DNA from: Spirochaetales bacterium
Lineage (GTDB): Bacteria > Spirochaetota > Spirochaetia > DSM-27196 > PWMO01
NCBI GenBank assembly: GCA_007123465.1
Contig: SKLB01000258.1
Location: 1 to 21,602 of the forward strand
Reading direction: 5' to 3'
DNA: 21,602 nucleotides
Of the stretch, positions 1 to 7,530 are shown piece after piece. A model generated the notes under the pieces. That model was given only the letters and a program-made list of their open reading frames with translations, was not told the origin of the DNA and did not search any database. A program made the position numbers and the translations under genes. How positions within the stretch are numbered: the first letter of the stretch is position 1; every line of letters begins with the position of its first letter.

Positions 1-1208
1 CCGGTGGTCATCCCGCTCATGCCCACGTAGCCGATCACCTGGCCCTGGTTGACGCGGGCGCCGGTTCGGATGCCGCGGGCGGCCGAGCTCATGTGAGCGT
101 AGAGCGTGCGAAACCCGTTGGCGTGGCGCAGAATCACGTGGATGCCGAAGCCCGACGTATTGCGCAGCGCCACAACCACTCCGTCACCGGAGGCGTTGAT
201 CGGCGTACCAATCGGTGCGGCAAAGTCCAGCCCCGGGTGCAGGTGGCTGTAGCCCAGTATCGGGTGGTCGCGGCGGCCAAAGCCCGATGTCAGCCGTGCA
301 CCCTCGATAGGGGTGCGCAGCAGCGTTTTGCGCACTGTCCTGCCCGCCGGGTCAAAGTAGTCGGGGCCCTCGTCTCCGTTGAAGCGGTACATCCGCAATG
401 TGCGATCGTGCAGCACCAGCTCGGCGGCCAGCATCGCACCGCTTCTGACCCAGTTGCCGTCTTCGTCGTAGTATTCTTCAAACAGCACCGCGAACTCGTC
501 GCCGGAACGCACATCGCGCTGAAAATCAACGTCGAACGAGTAGAGCTGAATCATGGCGTGCAGCAGATTGGGATCCAGACCGGCAGCCATGCCCGATCCG
601 TAGAGGCTGCCGTGAATCCGGCTGCGGATCACTACCGGCACCGGGGTCAGCGGCATTACAATTTCGGTTGCATCAAAGGTGCCGTCCTCGCTGCGCTCTA
701 TTTCGATACGCCGCTCGGGGCTGATGCGGACTGCGATGCTGTAGATGGTCTGAGGATCGTCTTCCCAGTAACGGAATAGCAGTTCGTGGCCCGGACGCAG
801 ACGCCGCGGGTCCAGAAACGTTCCCATGGCGCGGCTGGCCGCCAGCGCTTCATTGTGTGACAGCGGCTGTTGCGTGAGCAGCGTCAGCAGGGTCTCTCCG
901 TGGCGCACAGTGTGTGCGTATTCGCGCAGCAGCGGCGTAGTCGGCCTGGTTGCCGGCGGTTCGCTCTCGGACTCGAGTTCAACCATTACGTCAACCAGCG
1001 ACGGGCTTTCCAGCTCCGCTTGCGGCTCGTTACGTCCGCGGGCAAAGAGCGCCAGGTCAACGATGATCAGAAGCGCCACAGGCACAATCACGGCCGCAAC
1101 ACGGTGAACCAGCGGGGAAGTAAGAACCGCAATCGAGCGCTGCAGCAGGCGTCTTTCGGTGATCACCGGCCGAATGCTATCAGAATCGCTGTGCCGCAAC
1201 AACACCAT
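1..1208 (-). CDS. M23 family metallopeptidase, OapA/MepM-like (C-terminus cut by window edge)
   Basis: Murein endopeptidase expected to cleave peptide cross-links in the periplasm. The reading frame is open from an ATG at 1208 to the left edge, about 400 codons. Residues about 33-55 form one membrane segment, so this is a membrane-anchored periplasmic protein. Residues about 92-145 resemble the OapA/LysM-like module seen before M23 domains (RHGETLLTLL). The M23 domain begins near residue 300 (TSGFGRRDHP), with the HxxxD zinc ligands in HPGLDFAAP and the YAHM histidine. The terminal HxH motif should lie just beyond position 1 and cannot be seen. The ATG follows the rlpA stop by 2 bp with little Shine-Dalgarno, so translation is probably coupled to rlpA. 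In-frame GTG and TTG codons directly follow and could also serve as starts. Family call is confident; substrate is inferred. Confidence 0.9.
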   Translation of the reverse strand, partial: MVLLRHSDSDSIRPVITERRLLQRSIAVLTSPLVHRVAAVIVPVALLIIVDLALFARGRNEPQAELESPSLVDVMVELESESEPPATRPTTPLLREYAHTVRHGETLLTLLTQQPLSHNEALAASRAMGTFLDPRRLRPGHELLFRYWEDDPQTIYSIAVRISPERRIEIERSEDGTFDATEIVMPLTPVPVVIRSRIHGSLYGSGMAAGLDPNLLHAMIQLYSFDVDFQRDVRSGDEFAVLFEEYYDEDGNWVRSGAMLAAELVLHDRTLRMYRFNGDEGPDYFDPAGRTVRKTLLRTPIEGARLTSGFGRRDHPILGYSHLHPGLDFAAPIGTPINASGDGVVVALRNTSGFGIHVILRHANGFRTLYAHMSSAARGIRTGARVNQGQVIGYVGMSGMTT

Positions 1209-1210
1209 CC

Positions 1211-1807
1211 TCAGCGCGAGCGCACCAGCACATCGGGATGCCCGATTGCCGCCAGCCGCCGGCGATGTTCGTCTACACTGTCAAGCGCAACCTCCGGCAG
1301 GATGACGCGGTAGACTCCTGCTGTGCCGTCTTCCAGCGCCGGCGAGAAACCGTGCTGTTCCAGACGGGTGGCCAGCGACACAGCGCTGCTACGCTCTGAG
1401 AAGGCTGCAATCTGGATTACCCGGGTAGTTGATTCCCGGGCCCAGTGCACAACCTCCAGTTCAACCGCGGCTACACCGGCCGCCGCGATCCCGATACGTT
1501 CGGCCGCGGCACGCGAGAGATCGATCACCCGTCCCTCTACAAACGGTCCGCGGTCGTTGATTCGCACCACTACCGATTGCGCGTTACGCGGATTGGTCAC
1601 TCTTACCAGTGTGCCGAACGGCAGGGTTCGGTGCGCGGCGGTGAGCTGGTTTGTGTCGAAGACCTCGCCGTTGGCGGTCAGACGCCCCTGGAACTTCCCA
1701 CCGTACCACGATGCCAGTCCTTCGATGTCGTGCAGCTCCTCGGCAGTCAGCGGCAAGGTCAGCAGTCCAGCGGTAAGGATTATCAATAAGGTCGCTCTTT
1801 GCCGCAT
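1211..1807 (-). CDS. rlpA: RlpA-like septal ring lytic transglycosylase with SPOR domain
   Basis: 198 residues. RlpA proteins cleave glycan strands lacking stem peptides and act at division sites. A signal peptide occupies about 1-22 (hydrophobic LLIILTAGLLTLPL) and there is no lipobox cysteine, so the protein is likely secreted rather than lipidated. The double-psi beta-barrel covers about 28-120 with GLASWYGGKFQG. The histidine in AAHRTLPFG (about 59) and aspartate in VRINDRGPF (about 85) match the residues known to be needed for RlpA catalysis. Residues about 127-197 look like a SPOR domain, which binds denuded septal glycan. The ATG has GGAAAGG a few bases upstream. It is the first gene of a two-gene cell-wall unit with the M23 peptidase, which starts 2 bp after its stop. 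Confidence 0.9.
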   Translation of the reverse strand: MRQRATLLIILTAGLLTLPLTAEELHDIEGLASWYGGKFQGRLTANGEVFDTNQLTAAHRTLPFGTLVRVTNPRNAQSVVVRINDRGPFVEGRVIDLSRAAAERIGIAAAGVAAVELEVVHWARESTTRVIQIAAFSERSSAVSLATRLEQHGFSPALEDGTAGVYRVILPEVALDSVDEHRRRLAAIGHPDVLVRSR

Positions 1808-1842
1808 CTACCTTTCCCTATCGGCACATAGCCTCCATTCTC

Positions 1843-1871
1843 TTTACCGGCGGCACGCCGATCGCTATAAT
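1843..1871 (+). promoter_or_regulatory. sigma-70-type promoter for lysK, placed for a leaderless mRNA
   Basis: TTTACC at 1843-1848, a 17-bp spacer, and a perfect TATAAT at 1866-1871. Only 8 nt separate the -10 box from the lysK ATG at 1880, so initiation 6-8 nt downstream would fall at or next to the start codon. No purine-rich Shine-Dalgarno sits between the -10 and the ATG. It lies in the 72-bp gap between divergent rlpA and lysK. Confidence 0.7.
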
Positions 1872-1879
1872 GCCGCACT

Positions 1880-3496
1880 ATGAGCAACGCGTTGTCTCTC
1901 GATCAGTCGACCCATTGGGCCGACATCCACGCCGCCAAAATCGTGCGCGAGCGCGGCCCCAAACCGCACTATACCTGCGCATCCGGTATTACGCCATCGG
2001 GGACCATCCACATCGGCAATTTCCGGGAAATCATCTCGGTTGAGCTGGTAGCGCGCGCGCTGCGAGACCGCGGTGAGACGGCGCGCTTCATCTATTCCTG
2101 GGACGACTACGACGTATTCCGCAAGGTTCCCGGCAATATCCCCGATGCCGAGCAGTTTTCCCGCTATCTGCGTTGGCCGATAGTGCGGGTGCCCGACCCG
2201 TGGCACAAGCAATCGAGCTACGCGCGTGCCAACGAGGTTGAACTCGAGGCCGTGTTGCCCGAGCTGGGTGTTACGCCGCACTACATCTACCAGGCCGAGC
2301 AGTACCAGAACTCGGTCTACGCCGATGGTATCCGCACAGCGCTGGAACAGCGCGAGACAATCCGCGCGCTGCTGAACGAGCATCGCACCCAGCCGCTGCC
2401 GCAGCACTGGTGGCCGATTTCGGTGTTCAGTAGCTTCAGCGGCAAGGACACCACTACGGTGACGGAGTGGGACGGGCAGTGGAGCGTGAGCTACCGCTGT
2501 AACGAGACGCACAACGAAGAGACCCTCGATCTACGCACCACCGGGGCGGTCAAACTGCTGTGGCGTATCGACTGGCCGATGCGCTGGAAGTACGAGGACG
2601 TGGACTTTGAGCCGGCCGGTAAGGAGCACCACTCCGCCGGCGGGTCTTTCGATACCGCGCGTACCATCGCTCAGCAGGTCTACCATCAACAGCCCCCAGT
2701 GACCTTCAAGTATGATTTCATCAGTATCAAGGGCAGCGGCGGCAAGATATCGTCATCTTCGGGAGAGGTCGTCAGCGTGCGCGATGTGCTCGAGGTCTAT
2801 CAGCCCGAGGTAGTGCGCCATCTGTTTGCGGGAACGCGGCCCAACGCCGAGTTCGCAATCTCGTTTGACCTTGACGTAATCAAGATCTACGAAGACTACG
2901 ATAAGTGCGAGCGGATCTACTTTGGCCTGGAGGACGTCGGTGAGAAGCGCCGACTCAAGGAGGCCCGCATATACGAGCTGTCGCAGGTTGCCGGTGTCCC
3001 GCCGCAGGCGCCGCTGCAGATTCCGTTTCGCCACTTCTGCAACCTGCTGCAGATCAGCGCCGGCGATGTCGATCGCGCGATTGACGCGTTCCCCGGGACG
3101 GAGTCGATAATTGCTGCAGACCGTGAACGTCTGCGCCGCCGCGGCGCCTGCGGCTGGAACTGGATTCTTCACTACGCGCCGCAGGATTTTCGCTTCACGC
3201 TCAAGAGCGGCAGCGAGCCGCCGCTGGCGCTCGGTGAAGCCGAACGCGCCGCGGTAGCAGCATTGGCAGACGAGGTACGCACGCGCCTCGACGCGCACGA
3301 CGAGAAATCGCTGGCGCAGGCAATCTACGATATCGCGGCGGCCCACCAGATCGAGGCACGTGAGTTTTTCCGCGTAATGTACCAGGTGCTGGTGGGTAAG
3401 GATCAGGGTCCGCGCCTGGCAGGATTTCTGATCACGCTGGGGGCTGAGCGCGTGCTGCAGATACTGCAGAGCTACCAGACCGAAGACGGCTCATAG
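1880..3496 (+). CDS. lysK: Lysyl-tRNA synthetase, class I
   Basis: 538 residues, the usual length for class I LysRS. It charges tRNA-Lys with lysine using ATP in the cytoplasm. The class I signatures are visible: HIGN at residues 44-47, within SGITPSGTIHIGNF, and the KMSKS equivalent KISSS at about 289-293. Class II LysRS is the norm in most bacteria; the class I form is typical of archaea, spirochaetes and some alphaproteobacteria, which supports the taxonomic guess. The start is the ATG 8 nt after a perfect -10 box, with no Shine-Dalgarno. rpiA follows 3 bp after the stop, so the two are probably co-transcribed. Identity is very secure. Confidence 0.97.
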   Translation: MSNALSLDQSTHWADIHAAKIVRERGPKPHYTCASGITPSGTIHIGNFREIISVELVARALRDRGETARFIYSWDDYDVFRKVPGNIPDAEQFSRYLRWPIVRVPDPWHKQSSYARANEVELEAVLPELGVTPHYIYQAEQYQNSVYADGIRTALEQRETIRALLNEHRTQPLPQHWWPISVFSSFSGKDTTTVTEWDGQWSVSYRCNETHNEETLDLRTTGAVKLLWRIDWPMRWKYEDVDFEPAGKEHHSAGGSFDTARTIAQQVYHQQPPVTFKYDFISIKGSGGKISSSSGEVVSVRDVLEVYQPEVVRHLFAGTRPNAEFAISFDLDVIKIYEDYDKCERIYFGLEDVGEKRRLKEARIYELSQVAGVPPQAPLQIPFRHFCNLLQISAGDVDRAIDAFPGTESIIAADRERLRRRGACGWNWILHYAPQDFRFTLKSGSEPPLALGEAERAAVAALADEVRTRLDAHDEKSLAQAIYDIAAAHQIEAREFFRVMYQVLVGKDQGPRLAGFLITLGAERVLQILQSYQTEDGS

Positions 3497-3499
3497 GAG

Positions 3500-4216
3500 A
3501 TGGCGGTGAACGCAGAACAGGTCAAGCAGCTGCTCGGCAGGACGGTTGCCGAGCGCTTTGTACAGTCGGGGATGAAGCTGGGACTGGGTACCGGATCAAC
3601 CGCGGTGTGGGCGATCCGGCGTATCGGGGAGCTGCTGCGCGACGGCAGCGTCGACAATATCGTTGCCGTGGCAACCAGCTCCCAGAGCGAGGTAGAGGCC
3701 CACGAAGCCGGAATTGCCTTGCGTACCATGAACGATCCCGAGATTGCCGGCGGCCTGGACCTCACCATAGACGGCGCGGATGAGGTTGATCTGTGCGGCA
3801 ACCTGACAAAGGGCGGCGGTGGCGCGCTGCTGATAGAGAAGGTTGTGGCCTACGCGTCCAGGCGCGTGGTCATCATTGTTGGACAGGACAAGCTGGTAGA
3901 TCACCTGGGGCTCAAGTTCCCGATTCCGGTCGAGGTAGTTCCGCTGGCGCGAATGCCGGTGATTAGTGCACTGGAAAAGCTGGGCTGCGCCGTCAGCCTG
4001 CGTATGGCCGTCAAGAAGATGGGCGCGGTTATCACCGACAACGGCAATATCATTTTGGACGTGTCGCTCCCGGCGCCAACCGACATAGCCGGGTTTGAAC
4101 GCGAGTTGAACACCATCCCCGGCGTGGTGGAAAACGGCGTGTTCGCACGGCTGTCGGCCGAGATCTGGTACGGCACCGCCGATGGGCAGGTGCTGCAGTT
4201 TGCCCCCGAGCGCTGA
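3500..4216 (+). CDS. rpiA: Ribose-5-phosphate isomerase A
   Basis: 238 residues. It interconverts ribose 5-phosphate and ribulose 5-phosphate in the non-oxidative pentose phosphate pathway. Diagnostic RpiA motifs are present in order: GLGTGST (about 28-34), TIDGADEVD with the catalytic aspartate (about 89-97), and KGGGGALLIEK (104-114) carrying the active-site lysine and glutamate. The upstream GGAG abuts the ATG at 3500. A GTG at 3506 (third codon) would sit 6 nt from that GGAG, a better distance, so the true start may be the GTG. It lies 3 bp behind lysK. The convergent neighbour rpe encodes the other pentose-5-phosphate interconverting enzyme, so the two pathway genes sit tail to tail. Confidence 0.96.
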   Translation: MAVNAEQVKQLLGRTVAERFVQSGMKLGLGTGSTAVWAIRRIGELLRDGSVDNIVAVATSSQSEVEAHEAGIALRTMNDPEIAGGLDLTIDGADEVDLCGNLTKGGGGALLIEKVVAYASRRVVIIVGQDKLVDHLGLKFPIPVEVVPLARMPVISALEKLGCAVSLRMAVKKMGAVITDNGNIILDVSLPAPTDIAGFERELNTIPGVVENGVFARLSAEIWYGTADGQVLQFAPER

Positions 4217-4220
4217 GCAG

Positions 4221-4237
4221 CGCCGGTGGTACCGGCG
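4221..4237. terminator. Hairpin between convergent rpiA and rpe, without U-tract
   Basis: A perfect 7-bp stem (CGCCGGT, loop GGT, ACCGGCG) occupies most of the 40-bp gap between the stops of rpiA and rpe. A second short dyad, GCGCT/AGCGC at 4210-4223, overlaps the rpiA stop. Neither side is followed by a T-run, so this is not a classical intrinsic terminator. It could still slow transcription from either strand. Confidence 0.35.
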
Positions 4238-4256
4238 GCAGCGCCTCTGACCGCAG

Positions 4257-4907
4257 CTATTGCCCAAGTGCCTCGCGCAGCTGTGCAATGCGCGCGGCTC
4301 GCTCTTCGGTAGCAAAGATAAACGATCCCACAACGTAGACGTTGGCACCGGCTGATTGTACCTGCGCAATGGTGTGCTGGTTGATGCCGCCGTCAACCTC
4401 TATATCCACGCGGTCGCCAAACAGCGTGCGCGCGGCTTCGATTTTGCGCAGCATCTGCGGTTCAAACGACTGTCCGCCAAAACCGGGCTCCACGGTCATT
4501 ACCAGGATACGGTCGATGAATGCCGACATCGGCTCGAGCAGACGAACATCGGTTGCCGGCGTCAGCGAGATACCCGCCTGCACGCCGGCCTCGCGCAGCT
4601 GCTTCAACAGCACGTAAGCGTGATCGGTTGCCTCGTAATGAAACGTCACAATGTCGCTGCCGATCTCGACGAAGTCGCGCCAGTACTGGTGCGGTTTGCT
4701 GATCATCAGGTGGGTATCGATCACCGCCTGCGGATACGCGCCGCGAATACCGGCAACCACCGGTGCGCCAAACGAGATATTGTCCACAAACCAGCCGTCC
4801 ATGACGTCCAGGTGGATCTCATCCACCAGAGACACCACCGAATCGATCTCTGTTCCCAGGCGCATGAAATCTGCGTTCAGGATCGATGCGCTAATCTTAT
4901 ATTCCAC
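4257..4907 (-). CDS. rpe: Ribulose-phosphate 3-epimerase
   Basis: 216 residues, normal length. It interconverts ribulose 5-phosphate and xylulose 5-phosphate. Motifs: SASILNADF at the N-terminus, HLDVMDG (metal ligands near residues 32 and 34), DTHLM (histidine about 66), VEPGFGGQ (139-146), and EVDGGIN with the catalytic aspartate (about 172). The start codon is GTG at 4907, chosen because AAGGAGG lies 6 nt upstream and the protein then begins at the normal family position. It lies 43 bp downstream of era on the same strand with no obvious promoter between, so an era-rpe operon is likely. Confidence 0.96.
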   Translation of the reverse strand: MEYKISASILNADFMRLGTEIDSVVSLVDEIHLDVMDGWFVDNISFGAPVVAGIRGAYPQAVIDTHLMISKPHQYWRDFVEIGSDIVTFHYEATDHAYVLLKQLREAGVQAGISLTPATDVRLLEPMSAFIDRILVMTVEPGFGGQSFEPQMLRKIEAARTLFGDRVDIEVDGGINQHTIAQVQSAGANVYVVGSFIFATEERAARIAQLREALGQ

Positions 4908-4950
4908 CGGGCCCCTCCTTGTACGCGCTCTGCGGCGCCTGTGACAGTAG

Positions 4951-5841
4951 CTACCTCAGCAGTCTGCGCAGCAACGGGTCACGGCTGCGCCATTTGTGCT
5001 GCACTTTGACCCTGAGGTCGAGATGAATCCGATACGGAAAGATCTGGTTGAGTTCGCGCTGCGCCTCGAGCCGGATGTCGCGAATCTGCGTGCCTGCTTT
5101 GCCAACCAGGATACCCTTCTGTGAATCGCGCTCTACGTTGAGGAAGGCGCGTACCCACAGGGCCCGGTCTTCCTCGGTTGCGCCCTCGCGCATCTCCATG
5201 TCGGCAATTTCAACGTAGAGCGCGTGCGGCACCTCCTGCTGCGTGCGGGTAATTGCTTTCTCGCGTATAATCTCGGCGATGCGGAACTCGGGCGCCTGGT
5301 CGGTGTAGTAATCCGCGTCATAGAATGGCTCGCCTTCGGGGGCTGCAGCAAACAGGGCATCCAGCAATGCCCCGGTCCCTTCACCGCTGAGCGCCGAGAT
5401 GACAAACAGCGGAGTGGCCGGACTCTTCTCGGCCAGCAAGTCGCGGTAACTCTGTTCAAGAGTGCGCGGCAGATCAGTCTTGTTCAAAGCGCAGAGTTTT
5501 GGCAGCGCGGTAGCCTCCAGCAGCGCCAGCACATCGTTCTCTTCGGCACCCGGAGCGCGCGACAGATCGGCCACGTAGAGCACCGCGTCGGACTCCTGCA
5601 GCGTGGACTCCGCCAGGTCTCGCAGGTGAAGATTGAACTTGCGTTCGCTGCGATGGTAGCCGGGAGTGTCCAGAAACACCAGTTGACCGCGTGGATCGTT
5701 GACGATCCCGCGAATCTTGTTGCGCGTGGTCTGCGGAACGCTGGAGGTGATCGAAACCTTCTCACCGCACAGCGTATTCAGCAGTGTGGACTTTCCGGAT
5801 GATGGACGCCCGATGATCGTGACAAAGCCTGATTTACTCAT
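4951..5841 (-). CDS. era: GTPase Era (16S rRNA / 30S maturation)
   Basis: 296 residues. Era binds the 3' end of 16S rRNA and checks small-subunit assembly. The GTPase motifs are complete: G1 GRPSSGKST (11-19), TT in the switch, G3 DTPG (58-61), G4 NKTD (120-123), G5 SAL (149-151). The C-terminal KH domain has GKAGTQIRDI near 247-256. The G1 loop reads SS where the common bacterial form has NV. No Shine-Dalgarno is seen before the ATG; the upstream bases are A-rich (ACCAAACAAATT). A -10-like TATACT lies 12 nt before the ATG, suggesting a very short leader. It is divergent from the ClpP-like gene across a 58-bp region rich in inverted repeats. Confidence 0.97.
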   Translation of the reverse strand: MSKSGFVTIIGRPSSGKSTLLNTLCGEKVSITSSVPQTTRNKIRGIVNDPRGQLVFLDTPGYHRSERKFNLHLRDLAESTLQESDAVLYVADLSRAPGAEENDVLALLEATALPKLCALNKTDLPRTLEQSYRDLLAEKSPATPLFVISALSGEGTGALLDALFAAAPEGEPFYDADYYTDQAPEFRIAEIIREKAITRTQQEVPHALYVEIADMEMREGATEEDRALWVRAFLNVERDSQKGILVGKAGTQIRDIRLEAQRELNQIFPYRIHLDLRVKVQHKWRSRDPLLRRLLR

Positions 5842-5861
5842 AATTTGTTTGGTAGTATATT
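5833..5861 (+). promoter_or_regulatory. Putative promoter for the clpP-like gene
   Basis: TTTACT at 5833-5838, a 17-bp spacer and TATATT at 5856-5861 on the plus strand. This predicts initiation near 5868 and a leader of about 30 nt containing AGGTAAGGAAG. The -35 lies inside the first codons of divergent era, so the two promoters overlap. Assigned by eye. Confidence 0.5.
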
Positions 5862-5877
5862 ACCAACTACACCAAAC
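5847..5877. promoter_or_regulatory. Nested inverted repeats in the era/clpP divergent promoter region
   Basis: Outer arms GTTTGGT (5847-5853) and ACCAAAC (5871-5877) enclose a second dyad, TTGGTA (5849-5854) and TACCAA (5861-5866). GTAGT (5852-5856) also pairs with ACTAC (5866-5870). The repeats cover the -10 of the clpP-like promoter and the presumed -10 of era, which is where a dual repressor would bind. No regulator is identifiable. Confidence 0.45.
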
Positions 5878-5899
5878 GATCCAGAGGTAAGGAAGATTC

Positions 5900-6532
5900 A
5901 TGCGCGACATGTGGCGATTACAGTTCAAGGCTCAAGACGAAGAAGAAAACGACGAAGAGCACCAGGGCGAAAAGCAAGCCGGCGGCGACCAGCTTATCGC
6001 CAAGATGCTCAAGACGCGCACTATTCTGCTCTCCGGCGAGGTCAATAAAGCGCTGGCCGAGCGGGTTGTGCGGCAGTTGCTGCTGCTCGAAGATAACGGC
6101 GATGACCCGATCAAGGTCTTCATCGACTCACCCGGAGGTGATGCCGACGCCGGCTACGCCATCTTCGACATGATGCGCTTCATCAAGCCCGAGGTGCACA
6201 CTATCGGCATGGGACTGGTAGCCAGCGCCGGAGCGCTGATTCTGCTGGCGGCGCCCAAAGAGCGCCGCATCGCGCTACCCAACTCTCACTACTTGATCCA
6301 CCAACCTCTGAGTGGTATCCGCGGCGTGGCTACCGAGATCGAGATTCACGCGCGCGAGATAGAGAAGATGCGTTCGCGCATCAACGAGCTGATTTCCGAA
6401 GAGACCGGCAAGCCGCTGGAACAGGTGGAAAAAGACACCGACCGTGACTTCTGGATGTCGGCACCCGAGGCGGTGAACTACGGCCTTGTGTCGCGCGTGG
6501 TCCGTTCGCGCATCGAACTCGATAACCCATGA
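5900..6532 (+). CDS. ClpP-like serine protease with acidic N-terminus (ClpP paralogue)
   Basis: 210 residues. ClpP forms the barrel-shaped proteolytic core fed by Clp ATPases. The catalytic triad is visible: serine about 109 in GLVASAGALILLAA, histidine about 134 in HYLIHQPL, and aspartate about 183 in DTDRDFWMSAPEA. The handle helix region (EIEIHAREIEKMRSRI) is well conserved. The oddity is the N-terminus. The usual hydrophobic axial loop and Y-x-x-Y-S-R-L-L-x-x-R segment is replaced by about 35 residues rich in Glu, Asp, Gln and Lys. The nucleophile context VASAGA also differs from the usual AASMGA. It is probably a second ClpP type, as several spirochaetes encode two. Start ATG has AAGGAAG upstream; a second in-frame ATG is at 5909. 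The stop overlaps the purC start by 4 bp. Confidence 0.88.
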   Translation: MRDMWRLQFKAQDEEENDEEHQGEKQAGGDQLIAKMLKTRTILLSGEVNKALAERVVRQLLLLEDNGDDPIKVFIDSPGGDADAGYAIFDMMRFIKPEVHTIGMGLVASAGALILLAAPKERRIALPNSHYLIHQPLSGIRGVATEIEIHAREIEKMRSRINELISEETGKPLEQVEKDTDRDFWMSAPEAVNYGLVSRVVRSRIELDNP

Positions 6533-7530
6533 GCCGTGAAGCCGATTCGCCCAGCGGACAGTTTCCCGGTTTTGTAGACTGCGAAGTCCCGGGCGGGATT
6601 CGGCTCTATAGCGGCAAAGTACGCGACATTTTCGAGGTGGGCGATGACCTGCTGATTGTGACCTCGGACCGGATATCCGCATTCGATCGCGTCCTGGGGC
6701 TTGTCCCGAACAAAGGGGAGGTGCTGACGCAGTTTTCCGCGTGGTGGTTCGATCGCGTGCGCGACATAACAGCGCATCACATGATCGCCAGGCCAACACC
6801 GCGCAGCATGCACGTGCGCCGCTGCCGGGTGCTGCCGGTGGAGGTGGTGGTGCGCGGTTATCTCACCGGTTCGGCGTGGCGCGATTATCAGGCCGGCCGC
6901 GTGGTCTCGGGCATCGCTCTTCCGCCGGGCATGCGCTGGAATCAACAGTTTGACCAACCGCTGGTTACCCCTTCCACCAAGGCGGAACACGGCGTCCATG
7001 ATCGCCCGGTCTCAACCGACGAGGTCGTCGGTCTCGGTTTGATCGAAGAACCGCTGTGGCGTCAGGTGCAGCAGACTGCGCTGGCGCTCTTCGAGCGCGG
7101 CCGCGCGATCTGCGCCGCGCAGGGCCTGATTCTGGTTGATACCAAGTACGAATTCGGTCTGTACAACGGCCGGCTTACGCTGGTTGATGAGATTCACACG
7201 CCCGACTCGTCGCGGTTCTGGTTTGCAGAGCACTACCGTGAGAACTTCGAAAGCGGCCGGCCGCAGCGTAAGCTCGACAAGGAGTATCTCCGTCAATGGT
7301 TGATGGACCGCGGCTTCCAGGGTGACGGGCAGCCACCGGCCATCCCCCCTGAAGTCCTGGCCGAAGTAGGCCGGCGCTACGCTTCGGCGTACGAAATAAT
7401 TACCGGCACCAAATTCGTGGCCAGCGGTGACAGCGTTGAAGCAGCACGCCGCAAAGTGCTGTTGTATCTGACAGAGCTTCAACGAGCGCACACGGAGGGC
7501 TACGATGCAGACCAGGGAGAGGACCACTGA
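6529..7530 (+). CDS. purC: Phosphoribosylaminoimidazole-succinocarboxamide synthase (SAICAR synthetase)
   Basis: 333 residues. It ligates aspartate to CAIR with ATP in purine synthesis. Motifs: YSGKVRDIF (about 27-35), TSDRISAFDR (45-54), VVRGYLTGSAW (107-117), TPSTKAE (147-153), LVDTKYEFG (202-210) and VDEIHTPDSSRFW (219-231). The length and the C-terminal extension fit the longer, yeast ADE1-like form rather than the compact E. coli-like form of about 240 residues. It begins inside the stop of the clpP-like gene (ATGA overlap), and its last 26 bp overlap the nuclease gene, so the three genes are translationally linked. Identity is secure. Confidence 0.96.
   Translation: MSREADSPSGQFPGFVDCEVPGGIRLYSGKVRDIFEVGDDLLIVTSDRISAFDRVLGLVPNKGEVLTQFSAWWFDRVRDITAHHMIARPTPRSMHVRRCRVLPVEVVVRGYLTGSAWRDYQAGRVVSGIALPPGMRWNQQFDQPLVTPSTKAEHGVHDRPVSTDEVVGLGLIEEPLWRQVQQTALALFERGRAICAAQGLILVDTKYEFGLYNGRLTLVDEIHTPDSSRFWFAEHYRENFESGRPQRKLDKEYLRQWLMDRGFQGDGQPPAIPPEVLAEVGRRYASAYEIITGTKFVASGDSVEAARRKVLLYLTELQRAHTEGYDADQGEDH

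Noticed and set aside
93..779. A 228-codon plus-strand open frame opposite the M23 peptidase
   Set aside because: Its translation is low-complexity and motif-free, and the minus strand encodes a clear M23 protein there. High GC makes long antisense frames common; the same holds at 3596-4396 (minus), 14598-15323 (minus) and 18243-19049 (minus).
1811..1850. A sigma-28-like promoter for rlpA (TAAA and GCCGATAG on the minus strand)
   Set aside because: The spacing is 17 rather than 15, and initiation would fall inside the ribosome site of rlpA, so the match is probably chance.
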